A stretch of 64,000 nucleotides of DNA from Bacteroidaceae bacterium (GTDB lineage: Bacteria > Bacteroidota > Bacteroidia > Bacteroidales > Bacteroidaceae), in the NCBI GenBank assembly GCA_017525235.1, contig JAFXTC010000040.1:1-64000 (forward strand), written 5' to 3'. The stretch's first letter is position 1; each line of letters opens with the position of its first letter. The notes beneath the pieces are model-generated. The model made no database searches. It was not told the origin of the DNA and saw nothing but the letters and a program-made list of their open reading frames with translations. Positions 17,857 through 26,006 of this stretch are shown here, one piece after another. The position numbers and the translations under genes are program-made.

Positions 17857-18864
17857 GCTTCCAACCCTCAAAAATTCTATTGTCTTGTATTTGATTCTGA
17901 ACAGGTACCGGCCCCATTGGTCCTATGCCTCCTCCTACTTTTGTCATAGACAAATCACCTTCGCTTAGATATACATCTGTTCCATTATAAAGAGATTCTA
18001 TAATCCCCCTCCGGAATGAATAGTGATAGGGATTTTGCTGATTCAGCAATATATTAGGATTATAAGGACTCTCTAATTCCAATTCCTTACTTATATCATC
18101 GTAAACAGCCTTAATTACTTTATAGAAGTCCATGGATGGTTTTTCCACATGCAGACCCAGATGCTCAACAGCCTCGTCTCTATGAATCGAATAATCGTGG
18201 CTACCAGATTCAATACACAAGAACTTAATTATTTCGTCTTCCTGGTCAGGTGTCAGTTTATGCCATTTCATCAACTTTCTTGCAAGCATTTGAATTTGTG
18301 AGCGTGTGCGAAATACTTGACCAAGTGTCATTGGGTGAATCTTGTCTGAAAGGCTAAGCAATATGTCAGCCATACAGCGCTGGTCTGTAATAGCAAAATT
18401 AGTTTTAGCCATTTCAATATAAGCATTTACGTATTCGACGCTTACCGGCAATTTTGCATTTGGGTCATTAACACCTGGCAACATTGGATTAAATGGTCCA
18501 TTTACACTTGGGTCAATAGGTCCCAGCGTAGCCTGTTTTGTCATTACAATGTTATCTGAACCAAGGCAAATGAGAGTACCTGAACTAAAGCAGTTGGCGG
18601 GAATGATTACCTCAAAACTTTTACAGAAACTTCGGATTAAATTAACTAAGCTCCATGCAGCCAAAGTATTACCACCATTGGTATATAGATACAAAGTAAT
18701 CTTCTGGGGATCTCCTAACTTATCCAAATGTTCGATAAACTTAGGCAAAATATCATTCGCGATTTGAGTCTCTAAGCCACTTCTAGTACTGGTTACATAG
18801 CAATCAGCTTTGACTCCCTTTGACGCTCTATTTCTTTATATAATTCTATTCTTTCTGTTCGCAT
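17849..18864 (-). pseudogene. SDH-type Clp-fold serine protease, frameshifted near its N-terminus
   Basis: The reading frame from 18748 gives a Clp/crotonase-fold protease-like protein: YLYTNGGNTLAAWSLVN (like the ClpP and SppA substrate loop), ANCFSSGTLICLGSD (probable nucleophile Ser) and LGPIDP, as in the SDH_sah/SppA-like family. Its true start is upstream at 18864 (MRTERIELYKEIERQRES). That frame ends after KLIAM, while the other frame carries YVTSTRSGLETQIANDILPK straight into the main ORF. Adding one base near 18798 restores a 338-residue protein. It has no signal peptide, so it is probably cytoplasmic. It sits 87 bp downstream of the receiver gene. Confidence 0.7.
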
Positions 18865-18951
18865 AATAATACATCGAAAAAGCCGAGGGCTCCGTACTTG
18901 TTAAGGATGGTTATAATTAATTTGTACAGAAACTTATCAAGACGAAATCTA

Positions 18952-20364
18952 CTACTTATGTCTTTTAGGGCCCTTACACTTAACCTTTATATTAAATCTT
19001 TTCTTACAGTTTTCAACTATAGCCTTGTTCTCCTTAAGATTACAAATTGTAGCATTCAAACGCTCATTCTCTTCTTGTAACGTTCTTATTTGAATATTTT
19101 TTGTTTTTTCACCTGCAGCTTTCACACATACTGCATCTTCAGGCAAACTCGGTAGAGCATGTCTGTGCATATATAAGGAATACCTCTCCGTAACATGAGA
19201 AATGAATGGTTCAAGTATGCGACCTTTCCTAAGATGTTTATACTTATCAAAACCTGCCACCTCAACGTCTTTGAATTTGATGGAATAGTATGAATTATCC
19301 ACTATTGGTCCAATGATAGCCTCCACATCTAGCTCCTCAAATTTATGGTACGTGGAATTGTATTTCTCCTTTTGAGCCCCCTCCGTTAATTTCCTACCAT
19401 AGAGTAGATAAATATTCTTTTGTGGATCATCCCTAAATACACAATCACAAGTCGGTCTAATATTTATAGCAATCTCTCTATTTTCAGGATTGCTATGCAT
19501 CCCTTGTTCGTTTACAGTATCTGGTTCAAAAACATATACATCTCCGACAACTGCCATGGCATCATTGTCAACCTTCATGTATCTTTGAGCCTGCAAAACT
19601 TTTAATAGTTCCTTTTTGTCAAACTCTGCCTCTTCGTTTGTAATAATAGCAGTGTCAAATTCAACTGGCATCATCCTTGACGCTATATTCTGCATCAATA
19701 GGGCGGATACTTCATCTGCTTCATCTACACTATCATCACACGCACTATTCCAAATTATTTGGGGCCAATATTGTGAACCTTGTGAAAAATCCTTTAAAAG
19801 ACCTTCTTTTGCCTTATTAAAGGATAATGACCATTCTTTTAGTACATAAACAGCAGATTTACTTCTCACCCATTCATCTAAAGCTTCAAACAATTTGAAA
19901 TTGCCCGCATCATTGAACAACTCCTCTTTTTTCTTTATAAATACAGGCGATTGGTTCAATATATCTTCTGCGATTCCGTTTTCTATTAAACAGTCCTTTA
20001 CATCATCCTTGTTACTAAATATGAAAATAGGTACGGATGTTTCCATTATCAATCGACTTACAAAGGAAGAGTTTTTTCTATTGTTACTGATAATCACATC
20101 ATCTGCAACCTTAACTGTTACGATTTGTCCCTCTATCAAACTTAGCGTTTGATATAACTGCCAATCCAAAAGGATAAAACTCGCATTTCTGAAATGTTCG
20201 ATTGTTTCTCCATCAGGCAAAGATTTAAACTTGACCAACGGCATCTTGGCGTTTTCTAGTGAAGAAACGATGTCAATTATTTTGTCGTTAATCTCAGTAT
20301 TATCAAGCATGTCATCAATAACGACACCAATCCCTGAAAATAATCTCTTAATATCCATCTTCAT
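18952..20364 (-). CDS. Response-regulator-type receiver protein with large C-terminal domain
   Basis: The N-terminal ~145 residues keep the receiver residues: acidic pair Asp17-Asp18 (VVIDDML), phospho-acceptor Asp67 (FILLDWQLY), Ser117 (VPIFIFSN) and Lys144 (PVFIKKK). The remaining 320 residues are not a known DNA-binding domain; they contain CDCVFRDDPQKNIYLLYGR and end in a coiled segment and a Lys-rich tail. The gene overlaps the kinase gene by 17 bases, so it is almost certainly its partner. Output is unknown; without a DNA-binding domain it may act on proteins, for instance the protease encoded next. Confidence 0.75.
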   Translation of the reverse strand: MKMDIKRLFSGIGVVIDDMLDNTEINDKIIDIVSSLENAKMPLVKFKSLPDGETIEHFRNASFILLDWQLYQTLSLIEGQIVTVKVADDVIISNNRKNSSFVSRLIMETSVPIFIFSNKDDVKDCLIENGIAEDILNQSPVFIKKKEELFNDAGNFKLFEALDEWVRSKSAVYVLKEWSLSFNKAKEGLLKDFSQGSQYWPQIIWNSACDDSVDEADEVSALLMQNIASRMMPVEFDTAIITNEEAEFDKKELLKVLQAQRYMKVDNDAMAVVGDVYVFEPDTVNEQGMHSNPENREIAINIRPTCDCVFRDDPQKNIYLLYGRKLTEGAQKEKYNSTYHKFEELDVEAIIGPIVDNSYYSIKFKDVEVAGFDKYKHLRKGRILEPFISHVTERYSLYMHRHALPSLPEDAVCVKAAGEKTKNIQIRTLQEENERLNATICNLKENKAIVENCKKRFNIKVKCKGPKRHK

Positions 20365-22609
20365 CGTCCTTTACAAATGACACCACGAAGTTTGCTCCGC
20401 TCAGCTTCTTTTCTTGTCTAATATCTGCGAGATGTATGGAATAATCGTTATTGTTTAAGATACTCCTTATGATGTACAAACCAAGTCCTCTGCCTTCTGA
20501 GCCTTTTCCTGAGAAGAAAGGTTCAAATATATAACCTTTGTCATCGTCCCGAACTCCCGGACCATTATCAGAGAAAATCATCTGATTAGAATTGCCATCA
20601 AGCGTAACCAGTATTGTCTTATCACTTCTGTCTATCGTGTTTAGCCAGTAGATAGAATTATCTATCAAATTAATCAACACTTGTAAGACCTCAGCCATCG
20701 TGCATTTGGCAATGACAGGAGAACCTATTTCTGTTACTTCAACATTAATTGGACCATCCTTTAAACTGTTTTGGTAAATACTTATCACCTTATCAAGCAT
20801 ATCTTTTACACGGATATTCTTTCTTGATTGTTTGGAAGAAACAAAAAGTTTCTGCATATCGGACAACTGGTTTTTCACATAAGTGAACATACCATATAGT
20901 TTCGTAAGCTCCTCTAATGCAGAATGGCAGTCGAAATCAGGGTCTTGGCTTGCTTTCAATAATCTAGACAGTGTGTCAATACCCTTTCCATACATCAACA
21001 TTATGTCATGACTCGCAGTTTCAACCGAAAGGCCAACAGCAGCTAATGCCTCTGTACGTTGAGCTCTTTCCAATAGGTATTTACGCTCTGCTTTATAAGT
21101 CTTTTCAAGTTGACTTACCAATTCTTTTGCCCTACCATTATCTTTAAAGTAATCCTTAAGGTCATTTATTTCTTTTTCTACCCTTTGGGCCTTTACTATT
21201 TCTATATCCTTCTGTTTCTTCTCATTATCTAAATAGGTCTTATAGCTCTCTGTCCGAAGATAAGATAGGAATGCCTTAATAATACAAATAAAGTCTGCCG
21301 TGAAATCTTCATCATCAATCAAGCCTTCACGATTAGTCTTATCTTTCAAATGAGGATTTCCTATCTTGGTAATCTTAATACGCCCTACGACCTGATCATT
21401 ACTAAAAAAACCACCTGCACTTATTATACCTCGACTAACATCTATCTGCAACCAATCATCAGTTGCGTCACCATATGGTAAAACTCTGATTCCATCTCGC
21501 AGTAAATAAATTCTATGCTCTTTGATTAGCTTTTTGGCTTCTAATGATAGTTCGTATTTGTTGCCTTTGGCATTGAAATCAAATATATAAAAATCGAATT
21601 CAAAGTCACCAAATTTTGAAACGGGTCTAACATTATTTCCCTCGCCAAAGTGTTTTTTATAAATACGCTGCCCTCGCATTTCAGGTCCATTTGCACTAAG
21701 GACTTTGGGTATATCGTTTTCAATGAAATACAAATTTTGCGAGTCGGAATCGTATCTGCCACTCGTTATCCTAATAACTGTCTTGTTATCAAATAGATTT
21801 CTGAGGAAAGTTTGGTCTGTCTTATCGTCACCAGTAAGGTTTTCAACATCACGATATAGCCCTACTGTCATTTTTTCCTCTTCAGAGCGAGTCTTCATAT
21901 TTGAATCATCAAGTATGATTTCATCAAATAGACTTCCAAATCTTATGATACTCTCTTTAACGTCATCAACCTTTCTTTGATTCCATTTTCCCCTTAAATT
22001 ACTAATCTCTATTCGTGTTCCATGAACATTTTTCCATCCCTCGAACAATATATTGTTCACTACAACATCCTGCCCTGTAAAAACGACTGGATCGTTGGTC
22101 TCAAGATTAAATTGCAATGAGTCAAGGAAAATACCCTCTTTCTTATCGTCGTCATTAGTAAAAAAATTGTCGTCAAAATCCTCAAAATTCAAATGTACCG
22201 TATACTCGACGTTTTGTTCTGATTCATTTTCAGGTCGGGTGGTCAATTTTACAGTCCTGCCCAATTTTAACATGGCATAACGTCCTATTCCTTTCTCACC
22301 TTGTATTATCCTGTGTTTTTTGGAGGTTCTATCTTTATCCACCTTATTGGGAGTAGCAGGATTCATCCAGGAACCAGATATAATGTCTTTTGTCATTCCT
22401 ATTCCATTATCCTCAATGACAATTGTAGAAGATGGTAATACCTTCCAATTATCACCAAACCCTTCAAACGACACCTTTACCCAGTCAGCATCAGCATCGT
22501 AGGAGTTCTTCATCAATTCAGTAACGGCAATCTGTTCATTCTTGATGAGTTGGTCACCAAGCATTGTCAGTAGTCGTGCGTATGGTCTAATCTTTAATGT
22601 TTCTCCCAT
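20348..22609 (-). CDS. Histidine kinase with an extra N-terminal HSP90/MORC-like ATPase
   Basis: Two GHKL ATPase domains in one protein. N-terminal: ELMKNSYDAD (Asn35), IEDNGIGM (67-72) and QGEKGIGRYAM (103-113), as in HSP90/MORC/MutL ATPases. C-terminal: a helical region with ASHDIMLMY (candidate phospho-His534), then LINLIDNSIYWL (Asn651), FSDNGPGV and EGRGLGLYI, the N, G1 and G2 boxes of a sensor kinase. There is no membrane span and no PAS/GAF domain, so it is a soluble kinase whose N-terminal ATPase clamp probably serves as sensor. It overlaps both neighbours, methyltransferase and receiver. Confidence 0.8.
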   Translation of the reverse strand: MGETLKIRPYARLLTMLGDQLIKNEQIAVTELMKNSYDADADWVKVSFEGFGDNWKVLPSSTIVIEDNGIGMTKDIISGSWMNPATPNKVDKDRTSKKHRIIQGEKGIGRYAMLKLGRTVKLTTRPENESEQNVEYTVHLNFEDFDDNFFTNDDDKKEGIFLDSLQFNLETNDPVVFTGQDVVVNNILFEGWKNVHGTRIEISNLRGKWNQRKVDDVKESIIRFGSLFDEIILDDSNMKTRSEEEKMTVGLYRDVENLTGDDKTDQTFLRNLFDNKTVIRITSGRYDSDSQNLYFIENDIPKVLSANGPEMRGQRIYKKHFGEGNNVRPVSKFGDFEFDFYIFDFNAKGNKYELSLEAKKLIKEHRIYLLRDGIRVLPYGDATDDWLQIDVSRGIISAGGFFSNDQVVGRIKITKIGNPHLKDKTNREGLIDDEDFTADFICIIKAFLSYLRTESYKTYLDNEKKQKDIEIVKAQRVEKEINDLKDYFKDNGRAKELVSQLEKTYKAERKYLLERAQRTEALAAVGLSVETASHDIMLMYGKGIDTLSRLLKASQDPDFDCHSALEELTKLYGMFTYVKNQLSDMQKLFVSSKQSRKNIRVKDMLDKVISIYQNSLKDGPINVEVTEIGSPVIAKCTMAEVLQVLINLIDNSIYWLNTIDRSDKTILVTLDGNSNQMIFSDNGPGVRDDDKGYIFEPFFSGKGSEGRGLGLYIIRSILNNNDYSIHLADIRQEKKLSGANFVVSFVKDDEDGY

Positions 22610-23874
22610 AATGGTTTCCTCCCAAAAATGATAAACTCCTCAGAATAAATCTTACGACTATTCTTATCCGTCGTGAACTTTCCTATAGCGTCACGATAAG
22701 GTGTCAGTATCTTATTTGATATCTTTCGTCTCTCAGCCTCTACTTCGGTAAAGCCTTCATTTAGCAATGATTCAAGCAAATGGCGAGCATTGTCTATCTT
22801 TACATTCTTGTATTCTGTATTTCCTATTACAAATAGAACTGCTCCTCCAGGTTTTATCATCTGATATACCTTCTTGACTGCATTCTGCATGTCAATGTAG
22901 TACTGAGATACGGAACGACACTTCGACTTGTCAACAGCATACAGCTTGAAGACTATATCCTGACCGGTATTGTTCAGTTCTTTTAGATGCTCTGATAACT
23001 TGTTCTCACCATGAAGGCTACCTATTGTACCTTCACGGAATGTTCGATAATCGTCTGTATAGCCTAACCACAGCGTTGAAAGCTGATGTAAGTCGGCATA
23101 TTCGTATGAAGTTACATAAGGCGGACTAGTCACCAACAGATCTACAAAAGGATGTTCCACAGAATTTGTAAGACAATTAGCAGTATGTATATCTGCAAAA
23201 CTCCTTTTTATCTCATTCTGATCATTTGCTTTCCGCATCATCTTTACCTGAGTGCTAAATGCATTTAGAACATTATGAGGTTTCTTTATCGGGTCAACCT
23301 GCGGTTTGATGGACTTGGTAAGCCAACGAGAACAGGATTTCAAAATGTTGGAGAATGCACATAAGAAGAATTCACGGTATGTCTCTTCTGTTACCACTCG
23401 TTCAATGGCATGCTTCAACCTGCTTAAATCCTCTATCTGCTCTTGTAAGAACCAATACTTTATGCGCTCATTATTTGCAACAGCATCTGATTCATCAAAA
23501 GAAAGCAGAACGAACGTGTTAATAATGTCTGCATAATAATGAGCTATCTTTTTATCATCATAATGGCGACTCTTTGTTCTTGCTATCAAGGTAGCCACTG
23601 GGTTTATATCACAACCCCAAAAGTGGCGGTTTGCCTTAACTGTCTCATATGCTACGGTTCCACAACCACAAAAAATATCAGCTACGGTATCAACCTTTAT
23701 GTCCTTTGATTCTGCATACTGAATAGCCTTGGTGGTAATAAAGGCTGGAAATTTTGCAGGGTACGCATGGATACGGTGCATGAGGTTTTCATGCACATCA
23801 CGGCCATCCCAACTATCGTTGATGGGCAGTGTATCCAATTCTACTGTAGAATAATTATCTATTGTTACTTCCAT
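22594..23874 (-). CDS. DNA methyltransferase, SPPY (amino-methyltransferase) type
   Basis: DIFCGCGTVAYE (residues 66-77) is the AdoMet-binding motif I, WGCDINP follows as motif II, and TSPPYVTSYEY (249-259) is catalytic motif IV; SPPY suggests N4-cytosine, less often N6-adenine, methylation. MHRIHAYPAKFPAFI near the N-terminus is typical of this family. A target-recognition region may lie between about 110 and 240. No classical restriction endonuclease gene is beside it; instead it overlaps the kinase gene by 16 bases, suggesting it provides self-marking for this operon or is regulated with it. Confidence 0.85.
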   Translation of the reverse strand: MEVTIDNYSTVELDTLPINDSWDGRDVHENLMHRIHAYPAKFPAFITTKAIQYAESKDIKVDTVADIFCGCGTVAYETVKANRHFWGCDINPVATLIARTKSRHYDDKKIAHYYADIINTFVLLSFDESDAVANNERIKYWFLQEQIEDLSRLKHAIERVVTEETYREFFLCAFSNILKSCSRWLTKSIKPQVDPIKKPHNVLNAFSTQVKMMRKANDQNEIKRSFADIHTANCLTNSVEHPFVDLLVTSPPYVTSYEYADLHQLSTLWLGYTDDYRTFREGTIGSLHGENKLSEHLKELNNTGQDIVFKLYAVDKSKCRSVSQYYIDMQNAVKKVYQMIKPGGAVLFVIGNTEYKNVKIDNARHLLESLLNEGFTEVEAERRKISNKILTPYRDAIGKFTTDKNSRKIYSEEFIIFGRKPLWEKH

Positions 23875-23877
23875 TTA

Positions 23878-24003
23878 TTACCACCTAATATATTTAATTG
23901 CATATTTGGTTGCTGCCTTGCTCAGCAAGAAGTCATTGAGTTTAATGACTCTGTCGCCAAAGGCTAAACACTTCGCTTGGATTGAGTCACCTATTTCTGA
24001 CAT
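23878..24003 (-). pseudogene. N-terminal fragment of a four-helix bundle gene
   Basis: A 41-residue ORF starts MSEIGDSIQAKCLAFGD and matches the first ~32 residues of the protein at 1690-2124 (MSSIADAIQDKCLAFGD), then diverges after AATK to a stop 3 bp before the methyltransferase ATG. Too short to fold as a bundle; it may now act only as a leader ORF. Confidence 0.65.
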
Positions 24004-24025
24004 CTTACTTTTTTACATCTAACGA

Positions 24026-24093
24026 CCACGGATCTCACGGATTTACACGGATCTTTTTTATCTCACACGGAAATCACAGAAATCACGGAAAGG
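24026..24093. repeat. CACGGAT/ATCACGGAA word repeat
   Basis: accacggatctcacggatttacacggatc, then cacggaaatcacagaaatcacgg. Relatives are at 3765-3794, 24998-25020 and 35835-35900. Confidence 0.6.
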
Positions 24094-24133
24094 AAGTCTT
24101 GTGATGCCATGAGCCTTTCGGCTCTTTCAAGCA

Positions 24134-24184
24134 TTATTGACAGTATACTCTTGCAAGCTAGCTTTCACCGTATACTCTCAATAA
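24134..24184. repeat. 51-bp imperfect palindrome
   Basis: Arms TTATTGACAGTATAC and GTATACTCTCAATAA match at 14 of 15 positions when inverted, around a central palindrome, AAGCTAGCTT. It lies between the four-helix fragment and the broken toxin gene. Could be a scar, a recombination or protein-binding site, or a terminator. Confidence 0.6.
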
Positions 24185-24231
24185 CACTTGACTCCTAACG
24201 GAGTTATGGCATAACAAGCCTTTGATTATCT

Positions 24232-24390
24232 TTAATTGAGGTTGGTACAAATATCTGAGTGGTTCACACTGGTCTTGATTCGCTGATAGACTTTGCGAGC
24301 AGCAAAAAACCCGAATTCGCTAAAGACATAGGCAATCTCCGCATCCAACTCGTTCTGCGCACCCCGGAGCCACTCAATCTCAAAAACCAT
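24232..24390 (-). pseudogene. ParE/RelE-type toxin, C-terminally truncated
   Basis: 52 residues starting MVFEIEWLRGAQNELDAE, then IAYVFSEFGFFAARKVYQRI, the N-terminal helices of ParE-type toxins. The usual ~95-100 residues are cut short and end HSDICTNLN, so the catalytic/gyrase-binding end is missing. The ATG overlaps the stop of the upstream small gene by 11 bases, the normal antitoxin-toxin layout. Confidence 0.65.
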
Positions 24391-24640
24391 ACTTGGTGCG
24401 GATTGAATCGAACACTACCTGATTGGGGACAAAATCCTCTTCTCCGGTTTCAGCTCGACGAATGCGCTCGGTAAGGATGGCGTGCATCTCTTCGAGCGTG
24501 TGAGCGTTGGGTGAGACAGACTTCAAATGAGGAGTCATTGTCTCGACTCGTGTGCGACGGGATGCCCGTACGTTGTAAGCAACGGCGGGCTCGGCAGCCA
24601 TAATGGGGTGCTCTTCCTCTATATTGTATTTTTTACTCAT
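24380..24640 (-). CDS. Probable antitoxin of the broken ParE-type pair
   Basis: 86 residues, starting MSKKYNIEEEHPIMAAEPAVAY. Polar, with a basic middle (RASRRTRVE) and a helix (TLEEMHAILTERIRRAE). Not a clear member of a named antitoxin family; the assignment rests on its overlap with the ParE-like ORF and its size. It still reads as an intact gene although the toxin is truncated. A leader element lies upstream (24720-24900). Confidence 0.6.
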   Translation of the reverse strand: MSKKYNIEEEHPIMAAEPAVAYNVRASRRTRVETMTPHLKSVSPNAHTLEEMHAILTERIRRAETGEEDFVPNQVVFDSIRTKYGF

Positions 24641-24719
24641 GAAATTTAACGATAACGAGAACGTTAACGAAAACCTATTAAGCTATTAACCTATTTAAAC
24701 TATTAAACTGAGACAGCGC

Positions 24720-24900
24720 ATACCTTTGGGGCTTTGGATTTGCGATAAGAGTCTATGAATCAGACAATTAAACCCAAACAATAGATTTTTGCCCCTAAGA
24801 AGAACCATCGGATTAGGATAGTTCTGTTTGCAAAGATACAAAGATTTTTTATACTGCAAGAAAAAAAAGAGATTTTTTTCATCAGATTTCATTTTCACGC
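24720..24900 (-). promoter_or_regulatory. Promoter/leader element, copy B
   Basis: Read on the minus strand: TATCTTTG (24831-24838) with a poor -33 (CTTG at 24857-24860), then a conserved leader and a hairpin at 24728-24775 whose outer pairs (GGGTTT with AAGCCC) are kept by a G-U in place of the G-C of copy A. It closely resembles 3866-4046. An ORF in it (24695-24898) is not thought to be real. Confidence 0.65.
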
Positions 24901-25229
24901 AATTTTATTTTTAGCCTCACACGGAACCGATGAAGCAGCGAGCGGAGAGTCCAAGCTTGCTTGAGCTATCCCGAGTCGTGACAGAGGAAGACAATAGTCA
25001 AATCACAGAAATTCACGGAAACTTTTTGTTCGGAGGAAAAGATTCTTTTTAAGGGTGAGGTCATTACTTAGTAGTTTAATAGGTTAATAGTTTAGTAGGT
25101 TAATAGGTCTGCCCTGAAGGGGTTATATAAGAAGGCTGATGTAAGAGTAGACACCTGTCACCTGTCAACTATTTAACCTATTAACTAACCTACTAAACCG
25201 TTAAACTATTAAACTATTAACCTATTAAA
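24901..25229. repeat. Non-coding stretch with facing TAGGTTAATAG / CTATTAACCTA repeats
   Basis: No gene supported. 25068-25109 carries tagtttaataggttaatag words, and 25168-25228 carries the inverse (cctattaactaacctac, taaactattaaac), about 60 bp apart, so the two arms could pair. 24946-24990 (gcgagcggagagtcc, gagctatcccgag) may be another dispersed repeat. Confidence 0.6.
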
Positions 25230-25988
25230 CTAAAAACCTGGGGCAAGTGCTTGCCAAAGGGGGTCTTTGGGAACAGGGGCGGTGATGGTAAGGAGTTCAT
25301 GGGTTACGGGGTGTTCCAACTCCAGCTTTCTGGCATGCAGACAGATACTACCATCGGGATTGCTGCGTGGAGCACCATATTTCAAATCTCCTTTGATGGG
25401 ACAACCAATCTTGGAAAGCTGGCACCTTATCTGATGATGCCTTCCTGTATGAAGTTGAATCTCTAGCAAAGCGTATCTGTCGCCGGTCGATATTAAACGG
25501 AAATCCAGAATTGCCTTCTTAGAGTTAGGCACCTCATGGTCGTATGCTTTGGCCGTATTTGTCTTCTCATTTCTTGTCAACCAATGCGTTAACCTCACCG
25601 ATGGCTGATGGCTGATGGCTGAGGGCTGAGAGCTGAAGGCTGAGGGCTGAGGGCTGAGGGCTGATGGCTGATGTTCATTCTCGCTAACCGATGGCTGATT
25701 AGGGACAATGGCCCAGTAAGTTTTTTTGACCTTCTCATGTTCGGCAAAGAGTTTGTTCAGGCGGGGAAGGGCCTTGCTCGTTTTGGCAAAGAGCACAGCC
25801 CCTGTTACAGGTCTGTCCAAACGATGAACCACGCCCAGATAAACATTTCCGGGCTTGTTGTATTTCTCCTTCAGGTAAGCCTTCAGAATATCAGAGAGGG
25901 GAACATCGCCAGTCTTGTCGCCCTGTACGATTTCCCCACTCTGTTTATTTACAACAATGATGTGATTATCTTCGTATAATACGTTCAA
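25230..25988 (-). CDS. RluA-family pseudouridine synthase with an in-frame QPSA repeat linker
   Basis: Predicted to convert uridine to pseudouridine in rRNA or tRNA. GVVHRLDRPVTG (52-63) contains the catalytic Asp58; TGRHHQIRCQLSKIGCPI is the conserved second motif; the protein ends in the normal place. Residues about 97-132 read ENEHQPSA, QPSAFSSQPSA, ISHQPS and are coded by GGCTGA-type words (25597-25703) identical in style to the intergenic ones. The insertion lies in a surface loop region and keeps frame, so the enzyme may be active. The rRNA target cannot be told. Confidence 0.85.
   Translation of the reverse strand: MNVLYEDNHIIVVNKQSGEIVQGDKTGDVPLSDILKAYLKEKYNKPGNVYLGVVHRLDRPVTGAVLFAKTSKALPRLNKLFAEHEKVKKTYWAIVPNQPSVSENEHQPSALSPQPSAFSSQPSAISHQPSVRLTHWLTRNEKTNTAKAYDHEVPNSKKAILDFRLISTGDRYALLEIQLHTGRHHQIRCQLSKIGCPIKGDLKYGAPRSNPDGSICLHARKLELEHPVTHELLTITAPVPKDPLWQALAPGF
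25597..25703. repeat. GGCTGA/GGCTGAT word repeat inside the rluA-family gene
   Basis: About twelve imperfect copies of gatggct/gagggct-type words in tandem, ending in gctaaccgatggctgatta. The same words lie outside genes at 1630-1686 and 4118-4185. Confidence 0.75.
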
Positions 25989-26006
25989 TTCTTTATAGAA
26001 TTATCT

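Noticed and set aside
20348-22609. Simple MutL/HSP90 protein
   Set aside because: The C-terminal half carries complete histidine-kinase N, G1 and G2 boxes and a candidate His.
24695-24898. 67-residue ORF on the minus strand
   Set aside because: It lies over promoter/leader copy B, and the counterpart frame at copy A is not conserved.
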